64,000 nucleotides of DNA. Source: an uncultured Arenicella sp. Its GTDB lineage: Bacteria; Pseudomonadota; Gammaproteobacteria; Arenicellales; Arenicellaceae. The translations under genes and the position numbers were made by a program. Of this stretch, positions 26,679 to 35,606 are shown piece by piece (within the stretch, counting starts at the first letter, position 1; the number at the start of each line of letters is the position of its first letter). A model generated the notes under the pieces. It made no database searches, had not been told where the DNA came from, and worked only from the letters and a program-made list of their open reading frames with translations. The stretch is taken from contig CALINO010000013.1 in the NCBI GenBank assembly GCA_938045295.1, positions 62,001-126,000 of the forward strand, in the 5' to 3' direction.

Positions 26679-28958
26679 ATGGCCGAAGCTCTTCATAGCC
26701 AACACACAACGACCTTTCCAGATTTACTAAATCAGGCCAATGCAAGCTTGGTGGTGTCCACCTATCAAGCCGGCAAACTTATTCTATTACGTGCCAATGG
26801 TGATTCATTAAACACGCATTTTGTCAGCCTACCAAAACCCATGGGGGTGGCATTTGATCAAGGCCGGTTAAGCGTTGGGTCTGGGGCGCATGTCATTGAC
26901 TATTTTAATATGGCCAATGTTGGGCCGAAGGTGGAGCCGATAAATACTCATGATGGGGCGTTTTTGCCGCGTCGTATGCACGTCACCGGCGATATTGATA
27001 TTCATGAGATGGGGTTTGACCGCGACGGAGAACTCTGGATCGTTAATACCAAGATGTCTTGTTTGTGCACGCTTGATATTAACCACAGTATTGTGCCGCG
27101 CTGGCGACCACCGTTTATTACTGGTTATGACCTCACTGATCGGTGCCATTTAAATGGCCTTGCCATGCGCGATGGTAAACCCAAATACGTGAGCGCACTG
27201 GGCACCTCAGATAAGCCGGCTGGCTGGCGTGAAAACAAGGCGTTCGGTGGCATGATCATGGATGTGGACAGTGGTGAAATGATCGCTGAAGGCTTATCAA
27301 TGCCGCATTCGCCACGCTGGTATCGCGGAAAGCTTTGGGTGCTAGAGTCAGGCGCAGGTCAACTGATTACGGTGGACGAAAAAACCGGCGAAAAGACGGT
27401 TATTGCGGAAATGCCAGGGTTTTGCCGTGGTATTGATTTTGTTGAACGATACGCATTGATTGGCTTGTCTGAAGTGCGAGAAACGGCTGTTTTTGCTGGG
27501 CTTCCGCTCACAGAGCGTGAGCAAGATCGCAAATGCGGCGTCTGGATTATTGACATTGAAACCGGCGAAACCGTGGGTTTTTTAGTGTTTTCTGGTGGCG
27601 TTCAAGAGATCTTTTCTGTGCAATTGGTGCCTTCGAAATACCCCGCATTATTAGATTTGAATGACCCTCTGCTGCACACTTCATACTCTATACCCGATGA
27701 CGCGATTCAAGAATTCACACCGCCTGATCCGAAACTGCTTAGAGTTGAAGAAGCCATCGCTTTCCATCGGCGCCGAGAGTTCGATAAAGCGATTCCAGCC
27801 TACAAAGAAATACTCAGCGATGAACCGAACAACGTCACTGTGCTTTACCACCTTGGGGTTGCCTTGTCGGATACGGAACAGTGGGATGAGGCCATTCACT
27901 TTCTCGAGAAAACGGTAAAATTAGAGAGCAATCATGCTGAAGCTCATAACAGCCTTGGGCATGCTTGGGCGGGCAAGCTGAATTTTGATAATGCCATTAA
28001 AGGCTACGAAGCCGCGATAGCGGCCGATCAAACTTACGCCATAGCGCACTTTAACCGTGGCTGTGTGAAACTCAAACAGGGTGAATTTGCCGAAGGTTGG
28101 AAAGAATACGAATGGCGCTGGAAAATGCCAACCTTTCAGCCATTCAACTGCCCGCAACCGCAATGGCAAGGCGAGGACATCTCAGATAAAGCAATCTTGA
28201 TCCATACCGAGCAAGGTAATGGTGATGCGATTCAATTCGCTCGGTTTTTGCCGTTGGTCAAAGAGCGGTGCCGCAAGTTGATCATCGTATGTACTGAACC
28301 GCTGCGCTTACTTTACAAAGAGCTCGATTGCGTTGACGAGGTTCGCTTGCCAGGCAATTTGCCAGCCGATTTATTTGATGTTTACTGCCCAATCATGTCT
28401 CTCGCAGGGGTGCTGGGCATTACCTTAGATAATCTACAGAGCAACACGCCTTACATTAGTATTCCCAAAGAAGTTGTCGTGCCTCAACTGGCCGATAATG
28501 GTAAACCGAAGATTGGGCTAGTTTGGGCAGGGTCACCCACTCAACAGATTAACCATCACCGCTCATGCCCCATCGACGACATGATGGCATTGACCACACT
28601 GCAACAGTTTGACTTTTATAGCTTGCAGCTGCCGCTGTCAGAGAACGATAAGCAAACATTGAAACAACACGATGTGACTGATTTAGAGCAAGAGCTGGTC
28701 AGTTATTGCCATACCGGTGCGCTCGCTCAGCAGATGGATTTGGTTATTAGCGTGTGTACGTCTGTGGTGCACTTAAGTGGCGCTTTGAATGTTCCGTCTA
28801 TGGTGTTGTTATCCCCGCACGCTGACTGGCGTTGGCTGACGGATGAAGCACAAAGTACGTGGTATCCGAACACATCAATTTTGCGTCAACGTGTGTCAGG
28901 CGATTGGGCGGAGTTGATAGAACGCGCTAAGCAGGAACTGGTTTCTAAGTTGGGTTGA
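26679..28958 (+). CDS. TIGR03032 protein with TPR repeats and a glycosyltransferase-like C-terminus
   Basis: A 759-aa soluble multidomain protein. Residues about 15-340 match the TIGR03032 (DUF4915-like) domain, a beta-propeller-like region (LVVSTYQAGKL, FLPRRMHVTGDIDIHEMGFD, HLNGLAM). Residues about 350-450 hold tandem TPR motifs (AIPAYKEILSDEPNNVTVLYHLG). The C-terminal roughly 280 residues, with IHTEQGNGDAIQFARFL, KIGLVWAGSP and a late SVCTSVVHLSGALNVPSMVLL, resemble TPR-linked GT9-type glycosyltransferases. TIGR03032 has no defined function. It heads the accessory block and is followed by a PP-loop enzyme and a methyltransferase. Confidence 0.82.
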   Translation: MAEALHSQHTTTFPDLLNQANASLVVSTYQAGKLILLRANGDSLNTHFVSLPKPMGVAFDQGRLSVGSGAHVIDYFNMANVGPKVEPINTHDGAFLPRRMHVTGDIDIHEMGFDRDGELWIVNTKMSCLCTLDINHSIVPRWRPPFITGYDLTDRCHLNGLAMRDGKPKYVSALGTSDKPAGWRENKAFGGMIMDVDSGEMIAEGLSMPHSPRWYRGKLWVLESGAGQLITVDEKTGEKTVIAEMPGFCRGIDFVERYALIGLSEVRETAVFAGLPLTEREQDRKCGVWIIDIETGETVGFLVFSGGVQEIFSVQLVPSKYPALLDLNDPLLHTSYSIPDDAIQEFTPPDPKLLRVEEAIAFHRRREFDKAIPAYKEILSDEPNNVTVLYHLGVALSDTEQWDEAIHFLEKTVKLESNHAEAHNSLGHAWAGKLNFDNAIKGYEAAIAADQTYAIAHFNRGCVKLKQGEFAEGWKEYEWRWKMPTFQPFNCPQPQWQGEDISDKAILIHTEQGNGDAIQFARFLPLVKERCRKLIIVCTEPLRLLYKELDCVDEVRLPGNLPADLFDVYCPIMSLAGVLGITLDNLQSNTPYISIPKEVVVPQLADNGKPKIGLVWAGSPTQQINHHRSCPIDDMMALTTLQQFDFYSLQLPLSENDKQTLKQHDVTDLEQELVSYCHTGALAQQMDLVISVCTSVVHLSGALNVPSMVLLSPHADWRWLTDEAQSTWYPNTSILRQRVSGDWAELIERAKQELVSKLG

Positions 28959-29152
28959 TGGCGTGTTACGTTAAATTGGCCAGTCGAGTGTCAGAGCGCT
29001 GGCAAAGTTTTGATCGGGGCTTGAAAGGTCTTCTAATAATGCCTATTTGAAGGCCTTATGATCAAGACCCTCTAGCCCTTTATTAGAAAAAAACTATATA
29101 CTTGTTGAATATTAGAACGGTAAGTTAAACACCGCACCACATCTGGCTTTAA

Positions 29153-29794
29153 ATGAACAAACACACCATTCTTTGTATGTTTTCCGGCGGCATTGATTCT
29201 TCGGGGGTATTGCATTCGTTGGTCACAGACCCGGCGTTTCGAGACAGAGAACTCATTGTTCACCACATTATTCTGCAAAATCGAGAAAATCGTGCCAAAG
29301 CGGAGATGGATTCCGTCACCGCTATTATCAAGCATTACCAAGAACAGCACCCTGAGCGTCCGTTCACTTATACACAGAGCGTTTTCAATACGATGGGGTT
29401 TGCTCCACTGCAAGCCAATCGGTTTCCGTTTGATATGGATGTGTGTGCCTTCACAGCGGCCAATATCGCCGTTGCGAGAAAAGACGTGCGCCAAATTGCC
29501 ATGGGGCGCACCAAAACCGATGTGGACTCTGGCGGTCAAAATTTTCAAAAACGCATGGAACGCGCGCAAAATGTATTTCGAGCGGTTTACTCATTGGAAA
29601 CTGAGACAGTACCCGATTATATTTTCCCCGTTATTAATATGACTAAGCAGGCTATTTGGGAAATGCTGCCCGAGCCAGTGCAAAACGCATCTTGGTACTG
29701 TCGGCAACCTCAATACAGTGAAGACGGATTGGCACACCCTTGTAAACAGTGCATTACTTGCAAGGAAGTCCAAGAATTTATCGAGCATGCCTGA
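29153..29794 (+). CDS. QueC-like PP-loop ATPase
   Basis: A 213-aa cytosolic protein with an N-terminal PP-loop (FSGGIDSSGVLH) that would activate a substrate through ATP hydrolysis to AMP. The C-terminus has a Cys cluster (WYCRQPQY and HPCKQCITC) like the zinc site of QueC, which makes 7-cyano-7-deazaguanine. The central part differs strongly from QueC: it reads FDMDVCAFTAANIAVARKDV and AMGRTKTD. A specialised QueC relative or another amidating PP-loop enzyme is therefore possible. The stop overlaps the methyltransferase start by 8 bp. Confidence 0.72.
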   Translation: MNKHTILCMFSGGIDSSGVLHSLVTDPAFRDRELIVHHIILQNRENRAKAEMDSVTAIIKHYQEQHPERPFTYTQSVFNTMGFAPLQANRFPFDMDVCAFTAANIAVARKDVRQIAMGRTKTDVDSGGQNFQKRMERAQNVFRAVYSLETETVPDYIFPVINMTKQAIWEMLPEPVQNASWYCRQPQYSEDGLAHPCKQCITCKEVQEFIEHA

Positions 29795-30521
29795 CAAATT
29801 TTACGCCGAGATATTTGCGCAAAACGGAAACTCGTATCATCAAGCGATGCAAACTTGGCCTCAGGCACGCGATCAAGAGTTCAATACAGCCCTAGCATCA
29901 CTGAACTTGGCACAAGGCGCACATGTCTTAGATGTGCCCGCCGGTGGTGGCTACTTACAGCGCTATTTGTCAGACTCTCATCATTACCATGGTTTTGACT
30001 TTAGTGGCGGGTTTGATGCGGCTCACAACATTGTCGAAAATTGTTCTGAAACCAAGATCGATATTGCCGACAGCAGTATGGATGCGGCCCTTTGCCTGGC
30101 ATCGCTGCACCACATCGAAAACCGAAGCGAGTTTTACCAGGAGGTAAGGCGCACTCTGAAACCTAATGGCGTGTTTCTAATTGCGGATGTGGTTGCCGGC
30201 TCACCGCAAGATGGTTTTCTAAACACCTTTGTTAACCAGTGGAATAGCCTAGGGCACGAAGGCGTGTTCATTGATCTTGAGCGTGATCAAGAAGCCCTTG
30301 TTAACGCTGGCTTTAGCTGTGATTATTCGGTGCAACACTACCATTGGCAATTTCGCAGTTCAGCCGAAGCCTTAGAATACTTTCGTTTATTATTCACGCT
30401 CGATCGCCAACCGTCAGACGCATTACTGACCAAGGCGATCACACAGTTGGGCGAAAAAAAGACCAGCGCCGCTTATTGCGTACGCTGGTCTTTGGGCTTT
30501 ATTAAAGCCGTAAAACGATAA
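29787..30521 (+). CDS. Class I SAM-dependent methyltransferase
   Basis: A 244-aa cytosolic protein. VLDVPAGGGYLQRYL is a motif I glycine-rich loop, GFDFSGGFDAAH contains the acidic motif II, and AALCLASLHHIENRSEFYQEV is motif IV, as in small-molecule methyltransferases of the Methyltransf_11 type. The start ATG 29787 lies inside the QueC-like gene (8-bp overlap), so the two proteins are probably made in step. The substrate is unknown. The gene ends 27 bp before the stop of the converging beta-helix gene. Confidence 0.82.
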   Translation: MPDKFYAEIFAQNGNSYHQAMQTWPQARDQEFNTALASLNLAQGAHVLDVPAGGGYLQRYLSDSHHYHGFDFSGGFDAAHNIVENCSETKIDIADSSMDAALCLASLHHIENRSEFYQEVRRTLKPNGVFLIADVVAGSPQDGFLNTFVNQWNSLGHEGVFIDLERDQEALVNAGFSCDYSVQHYHWQFRSSAEALEYFRLLFTLDRQPSDALLTKAITQLGEKKTSAAYCVRWSLGFIKAVKR

Positions 30522-30548
30522 TGGTTTACTAATACGCTGCTTAATACA

Positions 30549-33500
30549 CTACAAACAGAAAGTAACCACCTTGCCGTTGGCGGCTTTTACTACGAAACAC
30601 GTTGTTTCTTCATATTCCACCGACCCAATGTCGCAAGCGCCATCACTGCGTGGAAAACCACGCTGATCACGAGTAATAGGGGTGATAAACCCACCATCAC
30701 AAAAGGATTGCTCGCCACCATTGATTGCCGGGCTGCCATCAACCAAAATGTGGGTTTGCGTTGTTCCCCCATTAGCTGTTAGCGGGCCAATAATTCGGCT
30801 GAGTGCTGTTGCCGAAGGGTTGGGATTGCCCATGGCGTCTAATGAGGTTGCAATGGTGCTGTTATTCAAGGTCAACGAATTGACTATATTAGAATAAATC
30901 GATTGGGAGTAGTTAAGCGCGCTGGAGCCAATCAAGCTGCCAGCGGTGTAATTGCCAACCTGACTGCCCGCAGTTAACGTACTGCTGGAGCGATAGAAAG
31001 ACCGAAACATAAGGTCTTGCCCATAGGCCGGAAGAGCGGCTCCAGCACTTCCAGTGCCTTTACGATTGCCCGAGACAATTGAGTTTACTAGGGCTAAGAA
31101 CGAATCTTGGTCATAAGAATTGTTTTCGCCACCGCTGGTAAGTCGTTGAATATTGATGCCGCCGCCGTATTCATCAGCAACATTGTTCGACAACGTGGAA
31201 TTAAACAAAAAGGCGGAGCCATTATTCAGGCCAATGCCACCCCCGGTTCTGGAGCTCTGATTGCCTGAAATGGTTGAGTTTCTGACCACGGTTAACGCGC
31301 CGCGCCCAATATAAAGACCACCTGCTCGTTGGCCAACGTCATAAACTGAAAGATTACCATCAACGGTATCGGTGGAGATGTTTCCTGAAATCGTACTGTC
31401 GGCAATAACGCCTAATTCTCTTCCTGTGACTCTAAGCCCACCAACAGAACGAGTGCCTTCCGCCGAATTTCCACTAATGGTGGTTTTCGAAATAGTAAAA
31501 TGGGTATTTGAAAGGCTCACACCACCAGCGCGCCGGCCACTATTGCCGGTGATGAGCATTGATTGCATGACTAAACGGCCACCGAATGCACTCAAGCCGC
31601 CGCCGCTGTATTGCGAGCCATTGGCTACAGTGAAGTTGTTGAGGTACAAATGCGCATTTGAAGCCCTAAGTACGGGGTGTTCACCACCGCCATCAACTCG
31701 CACTGCGTTTGTACCAGGGCCTTGAATAGTGACCGCCGCATTAATGCGTGGTAAGCGTGCCGTCAATGAAATGGTGTTGCGTGCTCCAGCGGGGAACACA
31801 CTGGGGTCAAAACCAATAGTCGTAATATCCGCCGAACCAGTACACGTGGCCGCCGCTCTTGGTTGGTATAGAGAACCTTCACCACCTTCGCCGCCTTCAC
31901 CGCCGGAAGTAAGGAGTAACGCGTCTCGTAATGAACAATCGGCCGTTGTTCTGTTAATGTCGTCAGACACAGCATCAACCAATATGCTGGTCTCTACCGC
32001 TTCGGTAGCCCCGATATCACACACACCAGCGCCACGTGTTAGGCCTCGTTGATCGGTGTTGTTGATTGGCGAACTGGTGCAAATGGTGACATTGCCCGCT
32101 TCAAGTAATGGGCTGTTAAATACAGGAGTGTGGTAAGGGCCTGACCTGAGCCGCAACGTTCTTGAATAGTTACCACTACCGTATTTGCCGCCAGGGAAAG
32201 CGCCTATCTCGAAGCTCTGCGATTGAGATTGATTAGAATTGCGTAAACGGCTTAGGCCGGCATTACCATCCGCGGGCTGCCCGCAAGTATCATCTTCGAA
32301 AAAGTTTGCACTGCCAGAGGTGATGGTTGCTCCTCCTTCATTAGAGGTGGCGCACAGAACTCGGCCTGGTAAGCTTGGCAGGCCTGCGTAAGCTTGCCCA
32401 TACTCGCCGCCATAACGAAAACCCTCGCCACCAAACGCACCAACGGTGTTGTTCAGAGTTATTTGGCCTTCATTTGCCGCGTATAAAATTGCACCTGGCT
32501 GAGGCGAGGCTGAACCGGAGGTTTCAGGAATGCCTTCGCCGCCGACCAAGGTAGAGTTAGTTATGATCAGAGAGCCATAAACGCTCGTGACCCCGCCGCC
32601 ATTAGCGGCTAAATTTTTACTGATCGTACTGTTAGAGATGGTGTGTGTGTTATCGGAAAAAAGAGCGATTGCGCCACCGACGCCTGAAATTGTTTGGGTA
32701 CCGCTTGAGGTAGTCACAACACGGTTAGAGATCAGTGAGGTGTCTGCAACATCGAGTTGACCATTGCCGAAGCCAGAGAAAACGGCGCCACCAAAGACTC
32801 CAGCCTGGTTATATTTAAAGTGAGCATCGGCAATCGATATATCACCGTATTTGCTTGAGATTGCGCCGCCCAACCCATTGGTGGCTCGGTTTGAAGAAAA
32901 CTCTCCGCCTTGTACGGTCAAGCTCGCGGCACCCGTACCCGTACCGTTGCCGGCTCCTAGATACACGCCACCACCGGACTGCTGGGCGCTGTTGCTGCTT
33001 AAACGACTGTCAGTCAAGGTGACACTTGTGCCGCGGCTGGTGTAAACCCCGCCCCCTTGATTGGTGGCCGTATTTCGGTTTAGCCGAGAGCGGTAAATGG
33101 CCAACTGCGCACCGTCATTTAATGCAATCGCGCCGCCATTATTGGCTCTATTGGTAGATAAATAACTGTAGTTAATATTAACTTGAGCGCTTGAGCCAGT
33201 GGCATACACCGCTCCCCCTTTTCCGGTTGCTTCTGTTGCCACTCTATTGTTAGTAAGCGTGCTGCTATTGAGCGTTAAGGTGCCACCGTCCACAAACACG
33301 CCAGCGCCATTTTCGCCACCAACCGATAACTCACCACCTTGCACCGAAATATCATTGAGTGTTAATGAGCTGCCTGACGCAACGCGAAATAAGCGAAATT
33401 CTTCTTCCCCTATGCGTGAAATTTGGCCTGGAGCCTCGTTTGAGGTGCCACCGGCAATGGTTTTGCCCTCAATCGTAATGTTCGAGGTGATATTGAACGC

Positions 33501-33767
33501 GGTTGCCCCGGAGGCTAAGAAGTATGATGGTGAGGTTAGCACTGCACTTTGGCTGTGGAGCCTAACCACATCATCACCACTGCCGGCACCACATTGCCCT
33601 GTCGCCGTATCAGTGTTGGCCGATACAATCGCGTCTTGCAGTGTGCAATTTAGTGCGGGGTTTGTGCCATTAACTGTGATGACGGCTGCTTTGGCAGCGC
33701 CCATTGTTAATGCTTGACCAACAGCTAATGCGACGCAGCTTTTCTGGAAACCATTTAATGGAGGCAT
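30549..33767 (-). CDS. Large secreted right-handed beta-helix protein (CSLREA/choice-of-anchor Q type)
   Basis: A 1072-aa exported protein. An N-terminal signal (about residues 1-28, LAVGQALTMGAAKAA) leads into two similar halves. Each begins with a cysteine-containing segment (NCTLQDAIVSANTD near residue 40, DCSLRDALLL near residue 610). Both halves then carry repeats such as SGNSAEG or NRVATEATGKGG rich in G, S, N and T (beta-helix rungs) and close with DIGATE or DIGSVEYEE. A GGEGGEGGEG linker lies at about residue 625. It resembles polymorphic outer membrane and parallel beta-helix repeat proteins. No autotransporter barrel is visible. Role unknown, possibly adhesion or polysaccharide binding. 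Confidence 0.8.
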   Translation of the reverse strand: MPPLNGFQKSCVALAVGQALTMGAAKAAVITVNGTNPALNCTLQDAIVSANTDTATGQCGAGSGDDVVRLHSQSAVLTSPSYFLASGATAFNITSNITIEGKTIAGGTSNEAPGQISRIGEEEFRLFRVASGSSLTLNDISVQGGELSVGGENGAGVFVDGGTLTLNSSTLTNNRVATEATGKGGAVYATGSSAQVNINYSYLSTNRANNGGAIALNDGAQLAIYRSRLNRNTATNQGGGVYTSRGTSVTLTDSRLSSNSAQQSGGGVYLGAGNGTGTGAASLTVQGGEFSSNRATNGLGGAISSKYGDISIADAHFKYNQAGVFGGAVFSGFGNGQLDVADTSLISNRVVTTSSGTQTISGVGGAIALFSDNTHTISNSTISKNLAANGGGVTSVYGSLIITNSTLVGGEGIPETSGSASPQPGAILYAANEGQITLNNTVGAFGGEGFRYGGEYGQAYAGLPSLPGRVLCATSNEGGATITSGSANFFEDDTCGQPADGNAGLSRLRNSNQSQSQSFEIGAFPGGKYGSGNYSRTLRLRSGPYHTPVFNSPLLEAGNVTICTSSPINNTDQRGLTRGAGVCDIGATEAVETSILVDAVSDDINRTTADCSLRDALLLTSGGEGGEGGEGSLYQPRAAATCTGSADITTIGFDPSVFPAGARNTISLTARLPRINAAVTIQGPGTNAVRVDGGGEHPVLRASNAHLYLNNFTVANGSQYSGGGLSAFGGRLVMQSMLITGNSGRRAGGVSLSNTHFTISKTTISGNSAEGTRSVGGLRVTGRELGVIADSTISGNISTDTVDGNLSVYDVGQRAGGLYIGRGALTVVRNSTISGNQSSRTGGGIGLNNGSAFLFNSTLSNNVADEYGGGINIQRLTSGGENNSYDQDSFLALVNSIVSGNRKGTGSAGAALPAYGQDLMFRSFYRSSSTLTAGSQVGNYTAGSLIGSSALNYSQSIYSNIVNSLTLNNSTIATSLDAMGNPNPSATALSRIIGPLTANGGTTQTHILVDGSPAINGGEQSFCDGGFITPITRDQRGFPRSDGACDIGSVEYEETTCFVVKAANGKVVTFCL

Positions 33768-33878
33768 GTTCGTTAACCTATTTCTTATTTTTACCCTTAA
33801 TTAACATAAAGTAACATTTGTGTGCTGTGAACAAAACAAACTTTAGCCCGAAAGATGGCTTAAAATCAGCCTGCGGCG

Positions 33879-34433
33879 CTAGCTCTGGACAAATTGAACG
33901 CGCGCAAAGTCAAAAAGCCACACATCCTGCCCGGCGAACTCACCAACATACCGATACCCAAGGTTGCTGAAGAGCTTGCGCGTACCCGTTCGAGCAAGTT
34001 TTCTGTTTTCATTGACATTAACCACACCCAGTGGCCCATAATTAGACAGTTCGTTTTTGGCAAAGTAGAGGGTCAAGGCCGTTGCGGTGACCATCAATCG
34101 AGACCCGCGAAATTCTGGACTAATGAACATTCGATAGAAATAGTAATCTTGGCTCTCAGAGCCAATCTTGTCAACGTATAAGGTATTTACACCAATCAGT
34201 TTGCCAGTGAGCTTTTCAGTAATGTAATAGCAAACCTGTTCACTGCGTTCCCATGCCGCTTGTTCTGAAGTGATCACCCGATTTTGCAACCAAAGGTCTA
34301 CACAGGCTTGGCGTTGAACGTCATCAATTTTTTTATAAACGTTTTCCAAACAAAACGTTGCTGTTTCAAACTTGACGATATCGTCTTTCGAAAAGGGAAA
34401 TAGTGCTGAAGGTGTTTGTATGTGTGTAATCAA
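33879..34433 (-). CDS. GNAT-like acetyltransferase
   Basis: A 184-aa soluble protein of the GNAT fold type. The segment YYFYRMFISPEFRGSRLMVTATAL matches the acetyl-CoA-binding beta4-alpha3 region in outline, but the usual R/Q-x-x-G-x-G/A motif is degenerate (FRGSRLM). NENRKLARTGTRKLFSNLGYRYVGEFAGQDVWLF is typical of the C-terminal half. The only start available is TTG at 34433, and no ribosome-binding site precedes it. The N-terminus is therefore the least certain part. Substrate unknown. Confidence 0.55.
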   Translation of the reverse strand: MITHIQTPSALFPFSKDDIVKFETATFCLENVYKKIDDVQRQACVDLWLQNRVITSEQAAWERSEQVCYYITEKLTGKLIGVNTLYVDKIGSESQDYYFYRMFISPEFRGSRLMVTATALTLYFAKNELSNYGPLGVVNVNENRKLARTGTRKLFSNLGYRYVGEFAGQDVWLFDFARVQFVQS

Positions 34434-34850
34434 GAAACTGTTCTTTAGTGTTTGTTCTCTAATATTTGTTCTCTAGTATTCGTCGTGGTTCGCATAAGCC
34501 GTAACAACAATATTTATTGGAGCATCCCGTTTTTATTGATGATCAAGAAAAACTATCAAGAGAATTTATATTATTACGGTCAAGTTTTTCCATGCCACCA
34601 GCATTCAGCATTGCAAATCTTTCAAACCATTAATCAAAGCAGTATAAGCGCAAAACTGAGAGCCAACAAAAAATGTAAGACGCCATGCTTTTTAAGGTTA
34701 GCAGTCCAGCGCGCCACGGCTAAGAGTTTAATAAGGGTTTAAATACTGCGTTTATAAGGTAAGATAGCGTGTTTGGTGCACGGCCGGCTTGGCTGTCTTG
34801 TTAGTTATTGTTTTAACCGTTCAATTTACCGCGCAGTTCGCTCACGCTTC
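34434..34850. other. Intergenic region, 417 bp, no convincing gene
   Basis: AT-richer than its surroundings. The short duplication TTTGTTCTCTA occurs twice within 34450-34480. The 96-codon plus-strand ORF at 34452-34742 has no ribosome-binding site and a composition unlike the genes around it, so it is not called. The region presumably holds the promoter of the DUF3348-DUF802 operon, but no clear hexamers are picked out. Confidence 0.5.
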
Positions 34851-35606
34851 ATGCCTCAAATCCCATTGTCAACAGTGCTGGAACGTTCACGTTTGGTGAG
34901 CTTGTTGACGGACTTGTCGGCCAGCAAATTAAGCTCAGCGGAGTACAATTTGGCTGAACGCTTGGGGCACTTAGTTGGTTTGTCGGGGTCAATTACTTTG
35001 GCCAATGGGCTGCGCAAATTGCCTTATGAAGCTGGGCGCTCATTATTGGACGATGCGGCGGTATTGCATGGCGAAGTATTGGATTCGCGCGAGCGCATGA
35101 TCAATGTGATTGCGAGCAGTTTTAACGCCGAGGCCGACATTCATATTAAAGTGCCCAGTGCCACCGGCGGGCTTCGCCCCGAAGCGTTGCAAACCTATGA
35201 GCCGTATCAGCGCTTTTACACCGCGCATCAGGTTGAAATGGCCGTAGGTGTGAGTAATTTAAGGGCGCGCGTGCGAGCCGTTATGTCTGGTTTCTGTGTT
35301 GAGTTACACCAACTCGCTGAGCTGGATAAAACTTTGGACGAGAGTTTGGCGGTGCACACACGAAAGTTGTTTAATGTGATACCTAAATTATTAGAGCAAC
35401 GATTTAAATCGTTGTTGCAGGCGCATCGGCAAGACATGAATGGGAACGTGGATAACGACCTTGAAAACTGGCTTGATTCCGGTGGCTGGTTAGACCTTTT
35501 TTATCGAGATATGCGCGAGCTATTGCTGGCCGAATTTGATGTGCGTTTGCAGCCTGTATTGGGCTTGCTTGAAGCGTTGAATGAACAAACAGATACTTCA
35601 GAATGA
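34851..35606 (+). CDS. DUF3348 family protein, first gene of a stator-like operon
   Basis: A 251-aa soluble, helix-rich protein matching DUF3348 in outline: N-terminal PLSTVLERSRLVSLLTDLSAS, a conserved ADIHIKVPSATGG region, and YEPYQRFYTAHQVEMAVGVSNLRARVR. No signal peptide or membrane helix. ATG 34851 is preferred; the frame is open to 34773. The stop overlaps the following ATG (ATGA), and the genes downstream encode a MotA-like and a MotB-like membrane protein. It is therefore a candidate cytoplasmic partner. Function unknown. Confidence 0.75.
   Translation: MPQIPLSTVLERSRLVSLLTDLSASKLSSAEYNLAERLGHLVGLSGSITLANGLRKLPYEAGRSLLDDAAVLHGEVLDSRERMINVIASSFNAEADIHIKVPSATGGLRPEALQTYEPYQRFYTAHQVEMAVGVSNLRARVRAVMSGFCVELHQLAELDKTLDESLAVHTRKLFNVIPKLLEQRFKSLLQAHRQDMNGNVDNDLENWLDSGGWLDLFYRDMRELLLAEFDVRLQPVLGLLEALNEQTDTSE

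Noticed and set aside
28959-29152. Possible preQ1 riboswitch in front of the QueC-like gene
   Set aside because: CCCTCTAGCCC followed by an A-rich stretch looks faintly like preQ1-I, but the required upstream GG-containing stem half and the A-rich tail in the right order are missing.
31729-33717. Long plus-strand ORFs opposite the beta-helix gene
   Set aside because: They mirror the repeated Gly/Ser/Asn codons of the minus-strand gene. Their proteins are Pro/Ser/Val-rich without domains or starts.
34452-34742. 96-codon plus-strand ORF
   Set aside because: No ribosome-binding site, odd composition, and no recognisable domain; it lies in the AT-rich gap before the DUF3348 gene.
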